Positions 53,401 through 64,000 of a stretch of DNA of 64,000 nucleotides are shown here, piece by piece. Positions within the stretch are counted from its first letter, which is position 1; the number at the start of each line of letters is the position of its first letter. Under the pieces are notes generated by a model. That model ran no database searches and was not told where the DNA came from. It saw nothing but the letters and a program-made list of their open reading frames with translations. Source of the DNA: Aporrectodea caliginosa (lineage: Eukaryota; Annelida; Clitellata; Crassiclitellata; Lumbricidae); assembly GCA_020284085.1 (NCBI GenBank), contig JACEVL010000837.1, forward strand, positions 256,001-320,000, in the 5' to 3' direction. Both the position numbers and the translations under genes were made by a program.

Positions 53401-53509
53401 ATATGGTGTTGATAGTATCTTCCTGGCCGTCTTTGCAATCATTCGGGGTCATGAACCGATAGAGTCCTCCACAGTTCTGCCGCCCAGACCTCATTCTGTT
53501 ATTCGCCAT
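42829..53509 (-). CDS. Gene 2: DEG/ENaC-family channel subunit with C-type lectin and Ser/Pro-rich mucin-like domains (13 coding exons, one frame disruption)
   Basis: Exons: 53509-53341, 52766-52247, 51742-51562, 50878-50670, about 50401-48301, 47931-47822, 47347-47184, 46143-46036, 45644-45512, 45341-45269, 44539-44473, 44078-43932 and 43014-42829. They total 4168 nt, one base off a multiple of three. The misfit lies in exon 2 (520 nt against 519 in gene 1), inside a CAA repeat. As sequenced, the frame hits a stop near 52447; the conserved frame resumes in the other register and runs to the C terminus, which would give about 1388 aa. Order is the same as gene 1: HG motif, TM1, FPSVTICN, furin sites, lectin fold, Ser/Pro stalk of 20-residue repeats, CCC.CC cluster, ENaC finger and thumb, TM2. 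The lectin fold here keeps all six Cys. The filter reads G-F-V. It may be a real gene with a sequencing or allelic indel, or a young pseudogene. Confidence 0.85.
43535..43765. repeat. CATAACATAA-type repeat in gene 2 intron 12
   Basis: Imperfect 5-bp based repeat (ATAACATGACATAACATAAC). All cysteine/methionine-rich frames here are artefacts. Confidence 0.9.
43932..44078 (-). CDS. Gene 2 exon 12: last extracellular strand
   Basis: 147 nt; acceptor TCACTTAG, donor CCG|GTATAG. Encodes AAVLRKLKSRLG, ENLLKFNVYYSSL and NPEYP. Confidence 0.86.
44473..44539 (-). CDS. Gene 2 exon 11: S.A.WPS strand
   Basis: 67 nt; acceptor GTTTCAG, donor AAAG|GTGAGT. Encodes DVFIDLRQLKMSLAEWPSR, the palm strand of the family. 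Confidence 0.85.
44680..45030. repeat. CATAACATAG-type repeat in gene 2 intron 10
   Basis: The same 5-bp word family, degenerate, over about 350 bp. Confidence 0.88.
45269..45341 (-). CDS. Gene 2 exon 10: thumb CDCPNRC segment
   Basis: 73 nt; acceptor GATTGCAG, donor TGCAA|GTAAG. Encodes DDCRYSVTKRLSNNELTCDC then PNRC. Confidence 0.85.
45512..45644 (-). CDS. Gene 2 exon 9: thumb GCQKTCYQR segment; apparent GC donor
   Basis: 133 nt; acceptor CTTTGTAG. Encodes GCQKTCYQRMVIQLCRCSDP and ANLTQ. The position that is CAAG|GT in genes 1 and 3 reads CAAG|GCGAGA here, so a GC-AG intron is likely. Confidence 0.83.
45690..46015. repeat. CATAACATAC-type repeat in gene 2 intron 8
   Basis: Same word family, ending about 20 bp from the exon 8 donor. 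Confidence 0.88.
46036..46143 (-). CDS. Gene 2 exon 8: PYGDC segment
   Basis: 108 nt, phase 0. Encodes STVERQPYPYGDCDVQDVD and ILPVQYSVS. The acceptor (GTGTTGAAG) is weak and lies next to 24-bp minisatellite copies. Donor TCTCC|GTAAG. Confidence 0.8.
46150..46520. repeat. 24-bp minisatellite next to gene 2 exon 8
   Basis: Units ACATCTTCAGCAAAGACAAC plus CAC, about six copies at 46370-46500 and two diverged copies at 46160-46205 abutting the exon 8 acceptor. Inverted copies lie at 46845-46945. Confidence 0.85.
47184..47347 (-). CDS. Gene 2 exon 7: FPEDEG loop
   Basis: 164 nt; acceptor GTTGTAG, donor CCCAG|GTGAG. Encodes HLAFPEDEGLTVSPGQQTF and IGVTQ, aligned residue for residue with gene 1 exon 7. 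Confidence 0.88.
47375..47545. repeat. (AGC)n/(AGT)n microsatellite
   Basis: GCAGCAGCAGCAGCAGCAGC core at 47453-47484 inside GTAGTAGTAG, 28 bp upstream of the exon 7 acceptor. Confidence 0.92.
47822..47931 (-). CDS. Gene 2 exon 6: finger motif GNCYVFNSGW
   Basis: 110 nt; acceptor TATTTCAG, donor CATG|GTATAGG. Encodes FHSPVYGNCYVFNSGWNQSN, the conserved ENaC finger. Confidence 0.88.
47965..48085. repeat. (ATC)n microsatellite upstream of gene 2 exon 6
   Basis: CATCATCATC run, on the intron side 35 bp from the acceptor. Confidence 0.92.
48301..50401 (-). CDS. Gene 2 exon 5: Ser/Pro-rich mucin-like repeat stalk, Cys cluster, start of ENaC finger
   Basis: About 2.1 kb, open throughout. Acceptor TTCTGGCAG (an alternative lies 6 nt further), donor CCAG|GTCAG, phase 2. 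The core from about 50040 to 49320 is an exact 60-bp repeat, 20 residues each, alternating a KYSPSSPDS type with a FPYSSSSPNS type. Then come CCCSCCSDN, CQRC, CAS, PLNGSRFPERL, LGYSIEDLILDCHYDGIPC, matching gene 1 and the ENaC finger. A 595-residue His/Leu-rich frame here is a shadow. Confidence 0.88.
50670..50878 (-). CDS. Gene 2 exon 4: second half of C-type lectin domain
   Basis: 209 nt; acceptor TTTACTCAG|CTTT, donor ATCGG|GTATGA. Encodes TNYWIGLRK, TYWLDGDTSSYRNWAPANPD, SCCISL, FDDQQCAKKFQYICRK. The WIGL core, both late disulfide Cys and the terminal YICRK are present; the EPN/QPD site reads ANPD and WND reads FDD. Confidence 0.9.
51562..51742 (-). CDS. Gene 2 exon 3: first half of C-type lectin domain
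   Basis: 181 nt, phase 1 in and 2 out; acceptor CTTTAG|GTAAT, donor GTTGA|GTGAGT. Encodes CPNSTGWYFNDVYCYYV, KKCTAMSAQLVTIANQLE and MDFIVSIV, a typical lectin N-terminal half. Confidence 0.87.
51842..51967 (-). pseudogene. Truncated tandem copy of gene 2 lectin exon 3
   Basis: About 225 bp upstream in transcript order lies a second copy with its own acceptor (TATAG|GTAAT), the same CPNSTGWYFNDVYCYYVSSE start, then diverged NASLVEQTEAENKCIALSAQL. It breaks off where exon 3 continues with VTIANQ. A possible donor AAGAT|GTAAAT keeps phase 2, so an alternative exon cannot be excluded, but it would lack about 17 core residues. Confidence 0.6.
52247..52766 (-). CDS. Gene 2 exon 2: TM1 and furin-site linker, frame-disrupted
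   Basis: TM1 and FPSVTICNMSPVKKSAMTTN are nearly identical to gene 1. After a CAA run (complement of 52541-52575) the original frame becomes Gln/Arg-rich and stops at 52447. The other register then matches gene 1 (RRKRD, ILSSN, TIDNTSNK) and adds RDKR, SRKKR and SRKKR. Donor ACTG|GTATGC. Confidence 0.82.
53341..53509 (-). CDS. Gene 2 exon 1: cytoplasmic N terminus with HG motif
   Basis: Encodes NRMRSGRQNCGGLYRFMTPN and TTVHGVLNFSKAKG, aligned with gene 1 exon 1. Donor AAGG|GTAGGA leaves phase 1. ATG at 53509 is the first in frame. Confidence 0.82.
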
Positions 53510-54589
53510 GTGATGAGTTTAGAAATCCGAGGAACGGATAAAGTTATCAAGATATTGAAATGAAAAGTACGATATTGCAATAACAAATAACAATTCGACG
53601 TTTTCGATGTCAATGTACAAATAAAAAACAAATACGAGAACAGGATCAATTAACAATCAGCAAATGTGAAGAATTATAGGCCGAATATCTTACAGCCGCA
53701 TCATTAAGAGAGTTTATCGAATGGTTTTTCGTATTTAAAATTAATAATATAATCCAAAGAACATCACACAAGAGACCATTATTAGGCCTACACATCACAG
53801 TTTACGATTATTATTCTCCTCGCCATAGCTCTTATAGAAGATTTTATACAGGTTCCTCTCTAGGTCTAAAATCAATTGCACTCAATTACTGTCTTCAGCT
53901 ACCAAACCAAATATTCAATGCATCAGCGCACGTCATGGAGAAGACTTATTTACCTTGATATATAACTTAATAATGGCTCAACAATGCGGATGACCTGTAG
54001 GACGGCGCGAATGTAAGCTGTTCATCTGAGACGATAGAAGAAGCTCAAAATATTTGCGTTAGAACGTTGCATCAATCAATAAGAGACCACCCGAGATGGT
54101 GAAAACAGTTGCTAATGGATTTCATTGAACCGTAACGTTCAGCAAGACTGAGGCAATCACAGGTTGCTTAAGAACTGTTTTCGGTTACTCCTGTGTTGAG
54201 TTTCTGTCTGTTGTTTTCTGGGGCTAGGATTCCGATCGATACCCTTTCAATCCCTCCCTTCCACCCACTGGACACCGACTACCTAATCGTTGTTTGTTTA
54301 TTCAGCGCCTCTGCAGAGGATCCACTTTGGCGCAATTGATTGTAAGCGCTTCGACACGACAGCAGGATCAGGTGATTGGTAATCTTAAGACAAACGATGG
54401 CACCCTTTGCAGCCCTTCCGGCATACACGGACATGAGAGTTATCAATAAACTCCCGGAAATGAGTCTGTCTGTCTGTCCTTCTCTTTCTCTGTCTGTATG
54501 TATGCCTGTATGTCTGATTGTCTGTTCTTCTGTTTTTCCTTATGTGTCTCTCTCTGTATGTCCTTCTGTCTGTCTGTATATCTATCTAT

Positions 54590-54765
54590 CTATCTGGATG
54601 TATGTATGTATGCATGCAGGTATGTACGTAACTACGTATGTATGTATGCATGCATGTATGTATGTATGTATGTATGTATGTATGTATGTATGTATGTATG
54701 TATGTATGTATGTATGTATGTATGCATGTATGTATGTATGCATGCATGTATGTATGTATGTCTGG
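54590..54765. repeat. (GTAT)n microsatellite
   Basis: Near-perfect GTATGTATGTATG tract with GCAT variants, flanked by CTGTCTGT-rich sequence. Confidence 0.95.
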
Positions 54766-55634
54766 AAGTGTGCATGAATGACTGTTCTTCTGTCTATCCT
54801 TATATGTCTGCCTCTTGGTATGCCATTCAGTCTATCTGTCTGCCTTTCCTTCTGTATGCATGTCTGGATGTCCGCATGCATGACTGTCTGTTCTTCTGTC
54901 TATCCTTGTATCTGTCCCTCTGTATGTCCATCTGCCTATTTGCCTGTCCGTCCTTATGGCTGCGTGTCTGTCTGACACCGTTGTTCTACGGTCCGATAAA
55001 CATGTTTGTGATGGTTCTGAACTCAAAATATAGACACACGCTCTTTCCATTAAATATTCCCCCCCCCATCCCCCATCTGTATACCTGTAACATGTCGGAA
55101 CATTTGTTAGCGCCGTTAGAGAATCTGTTCAAGGAACTATAGAGAACGGAAGCTTAATTGTAACGTAATAAGACATTTTAGAGTGACATTCACGGTAAGG
55201 TCGCAACGTAGACGGCGACGACCATTGTGCCCATAGTGGGCTCACAAGTGCCATTGCTGGCGCATGATAACCTGCTCTGGGTCCACTGTGGGCAGCATTA
55301 CACCAAATTATACAATGACCAAGTTTTGGGTTTGGGAAGAACCACATTCTGCGCAAACATAAACTAAAACTTATTTTGAAAATTGGACGAAGCTCTTTCG
55401 GAACTTGGGAAGACCTGCCATTCGGTTCCATTACTAGGATCAGCAACATGAACTGTAGGAGAACCCAGTAAAGGACAGCTCAACATCGAGGCTCATCCTA
55501 AAGACCCATACCGGAAGCTCCTGCTTGGTCGCGGGTACGGTAGTAACACAACCATAGGCTCATCGTCCTGTGGAGATATGCAGGTGCCATGTTGTCGCAC
55601 TTCAACTCGAGTCTATTGTGCTTGTCGTGTGTTT

Positions 55635-55870
55635 TAATGTAATGTAATGTAAGAGATTTATTTCTTAGCACGACACAAAAGCCATGGCAGGGATACCAGC
55701 TTAATACTGGCTCTATATAACGTTTTTAGCATGTTGGACTGTCCTTCTGGAACAGTCTCCCACTGCACTTATGTACGGCAGCTGCCTTCGACTCTGGGCA
55801 GCATGAATCTGCATACTATCTTAAGGCTAGCTTGTTTCGATCTATGAGCTGTCCATGAAATGCATGATGT
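55635..55870 (+). mobile_element. LINE C-terminal fragment
   Basis: 55748 onward encodes FWNSLPLHLCTAAAFDS and SAYYLKASLFRSMSCP, the end of a non-LTR reverse transcriptase ORF, preceded by an unrelated TE tail with TAATGTAATG. Confidence 0.55.
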
Positions 55871-56524
55871 TCTATTGGCGACTAGTTCACTCGACATCCA
55901 ATTTTCTTCAGGATATTTTATGGTGTAACATTTAATTTGGTGAGCACTTTCTTTGTGATTCCGAACTTGCCGGCATCTTGAATGGTAAATCTAGTCGCAT
56001 AAATGACTTTAACGAACTTTTCGCAGCCTGTGCGTTTGACTTTTATGCTTATACTGCATTGCGCATGTGTGTTGTAACGTCTGATTTGTTTTTTGCCTTC
56101 CGGCGTAATGAAGTACTCATAAGATTGTTTCAGCTGAGCTACTGGAAATGCGCTATATAAAGTGTCCTGATACAGCATACTTATACGTTGGTCCCGCAGA
56201 ATCACCAGCTATAAGAACAGCGTCACTGTCCATCCATCCTTTTACATGAGCTACAGCAATTGATTGGTCTGAAAACCCACTAACATCTTACGTGGAGGAA
56301 TGTTTGCGGAGTGCATGGTTACGTCGACTGGTTCCGAATTCTCGTCTAATGGACAAACTGTTGTTCTTCGCGACTCGCATGTCTTATTTACTAATAATTG
56401 CATTTGTATAGCGCCATTATAAATTTAGAAGCAGCAGTCGATTGCGCTACCAATCTATGTGACAGGCTTTCTCAAAGGTCCTGAGCAAGAACAGTCTATG
56501 GGAGACTCGCACCATTCACGCGAG

Positions 56525-56616
56525 TGTCTTTCTCTGTCTGTCTCTCTGTGTCTCTCTCTGTGTGTCTCTCTTTGTGTCTCTCTCTGTGTCTCCCTCTGTG
56601 TCTCCCTCTGTGTCTC

Positions 56617-56647
<31 letters not shown>

Positions 56648-56660
56648 TTCTCTCTCTCTC
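56525..56660. repeat. (CTGT)n/(CTCTGTGT)n microsatellite
   Basis: GTGTCTCTCTCTGTGTCTC and GTCTGTCTGTCTG tracts. Confidence 0.93.
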
Positions 56661-56832
56661 GTAGGTGGATAAATACATGTTGTTGGTAGATAAATAGTAA
56701 AGCGCGTGTGACTCGATTTGTAAGCATTACTCTTTACTGCTGACTACTGCTAAGTTTGGTGTAAGTTGCATCAGACATACTGCTGGAAATGTGCGAATTC
56801 ATCACGTAATATTCATCCGATTGCAACATTAC

Positions 56833-56963
56833 CTACGAAGTAAGGCATGCTGATAGTAAGAGCTGTAAATATCCCAACCGCTAAGGCTGTGAATAGGGAT
56901 ACTATCAAAAGGAATATCGGAATCAGCTTTGGCTCAGTGGCATTTTCTGCGACCTTTTCTAAA
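56833..56963 (-). CDS. Possible exon coding a membrane segment, gene unknown
   Basis: Acceptor GTGGACAG, donor TCGTAG|GTAATG. The frame reads LEKVAENATEPKLIPIFLLI, VSLFTALAVGIFTALTISMP and YFV, one good hydrophobic helix after a sequon (NAT). I do not recognise it, and no neighbouring exon is convincing: the frame found at 56205-55918 runs through a TE tail. Confidence 0.28.
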
Positions 56964-57004
56964 CTGTCCACACTACAGCACTGTAAAATTCTGCACGTTT
57001 TGAA

Positions 57005-57072
57005 ACCAATTTAACACTTTAACAACGAGAATGTACTGGGAACCAATGCAGCTCGTCGTTAAAGTGTTAATA
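57005..57072. repeat. Short palindromic element
   Basis: TTAACACTTTAACAACGAG and its near-perfect complement CTCGTCGTTAAAGTGTTAA flank a 21-bp loop. A related copy lies at 12-85. Confidence 0.75.
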
Positions 57073-57363
57073 TGCAGATTAATCTGATCAAAGCACAAGA
57101 ACGATCCAGTTTTTTTGTAGATTACCATTTCCAACAACAGTGAACAAGATTCCGAAGTTGAGTACTTATCGTCAAGACTGTCAAAAGTTGAGTGCCTGTA
57201 GCAATTATTAACTTCTATTGCGCCGGTGTTTAATACACAAGGCATCAACCAATGGCACACCAACAACACACAGTAAACAGGTCAATATCCAGAAGATCAG
57301 TTGTTTGTTTTAACACAAGCACATACAGATTCTACTCTACAACAATTAGCTTAATGAAGCGTC

Positions 57364-63416
<6,053 letters not shown>

Positions 63417-63449
63417 CTACTTCACATAATGCACTCGTTCAATAGGCCA

Positions 63450-63478
63450 TTAAGTAATAATAATAATAATCGGACGGT

Positions 63479-63561
<83 letters not shown>

Positions 63562-63817
63562 CGCAATGCACTTTCGCCAGGAAGTGACACAGATAATAGG
63601 GTCATCTCCAGACAAATTTTTAAAACCTTGTGTGAAATTACATCAGCTAGTAATATCTAAGTCCCTGAGGGATCCGATCCTGTATACCTCGGGGCAAAAA
63701 TAATAATAATAGGAGATCGGCACAGGAGACGCAGCCTAACCGTTCCAGATGTTCATTTTTAACTGTCTCCAGACAATTTTTGTATCACCTGAGGGATCAT
63801 ATCATACCTCGGGTAAA

Positions 63818-63850
<33 letters not shown>

Positions 63851-63968
63851 TATTATTATAATTGTAATATTATTATTATTTTACATGATGTATTATTATT
63901 ATCGTTTTTGTTGTTGTTATTATCGTTATTTTTGTCGTTATTATCGTTGTTGTCGTCGTCGTATCGTC

Positions 63969-64000
<32 letters not shown>
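63450..64000. repeat. (AAT)n/(ATT)n microsatellites upstream of gene 3 exon 9
   Basis: 63480-63562 and 63818-63850 are AAT runs; 63840-64000 is a degenerate ATT/GTT/GTC run up to the window edge. Confidence 0.92.

Larger units (their letters stand above)
53510..57363. other. Intergenic region between gene 3 and gene 2
   Basis: Holds microsatellites (54470-54760, 56520-56660), LINE pieces (55640-55870), a possible membrane exon (56833-56963) and a short palindrome (57005-57070). 53570-54330 shows no feature and may contain the gene 2 promoter; I cannot point to core elements. Confidence 0.55.

Noticed and set aside
54376..55142. Frames rich in Met-Tyr-Val-Cys around the GTAT tract
   Set aside because: Microsatellite translation; the same pattern appears at 31615-31974 and 35244-35758.
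55918..56205. 95-residue frame on the minus strand as a partner exon of the membrane segment
   Set aside because: It starts from GTG and runs through a TE-type tail (TTTATATAGCGC); the phase-1 join from 56833 gives an early stop.

Overview
This is metazoan nuclear DNA. It has long introns with GT-AG sites, animal protein families, many tRNA-derived SINEs, CR1/RTE-type LINE ends, DNA transposons and abundant microsatellites. The domain content and repeat style suggest a marine invertebrate, perhaps an echinoderm, a hemichordate or a lophotrochozoan; I cannot name the species.

The main content is a head-to-tail array of three related genes, all on the minus strand. Gene 1 spans 37035-13958 and gene 2 spans 53509-42829. 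Gene 3 occupies 63416-57364 and its 5' half lies beyond the right edge. Each encodes a DEG/ENaC/ASIC-superfamily channel subunit. I could assemble 13 coding exons for gene 1 (about 1093 aa) and 13 for gene 2, with the same intron phases and several identical exon lengths (110, 164, 73 and 147 nt). The ENaC parts are clear: a cytoplasmic His-Gly motif, TM1, FPSVTICN, a finger with GNCYVFNSGW, the PFPEDEG loop, a C.CP..C thumb, the S.A.WP strand, and TM2 with D[IF]GG..GLW.G.

Two things are unusual. In genes 1 and 2 a C-type lectin domain on two exons, then one very large exon coding a mucin-like Thr-rich (gene 1) or Ser/Pro-rich (gene 2) stalk and a Cys cluster, is placed between the first extracellular strand and the finger domain, behind a linker full of furin-type sites. 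In all three genes the selectivity-filter tripeptide, normally G-x-S, reads GFA, GFV or GMV. I know of no described channel with this build, and it is my candidate for the undescribed system. Gene 2 as sequenced carries a one-base frame disruption in a CAA repeat in its TM1 exon and a tandem, truncated duplicate of the first lectin exon.

The rest, left to right: 1-3.3 kb holds LINE debris and two exons of a minus-strand PARP-like gene separated by an intron with a 27-bp minisatellite. 5.0-7.3 kb holds a SINE and a foldback element with telomere-like repeats. 7.3-10.7 kb holds a P-element/THAP9-type transposase with a long intact reading frame. 11.8-13.3 kb holds a LINE fragment and a small MITE. 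Gene 1 introns carry a deleted pogo/Tigger-like transposon (17204-19676), LINE 3' ends and a nested hAT MITE (28225-28553). 38.7-42.8 kb is intergenic with SINEs. 53.5-57.3 kb is intergenic with microsatellites, LINE pieces and one possible membrane exon. A GC-rich hAT MITE (58366-59127) lies in the last intron of gene 3.
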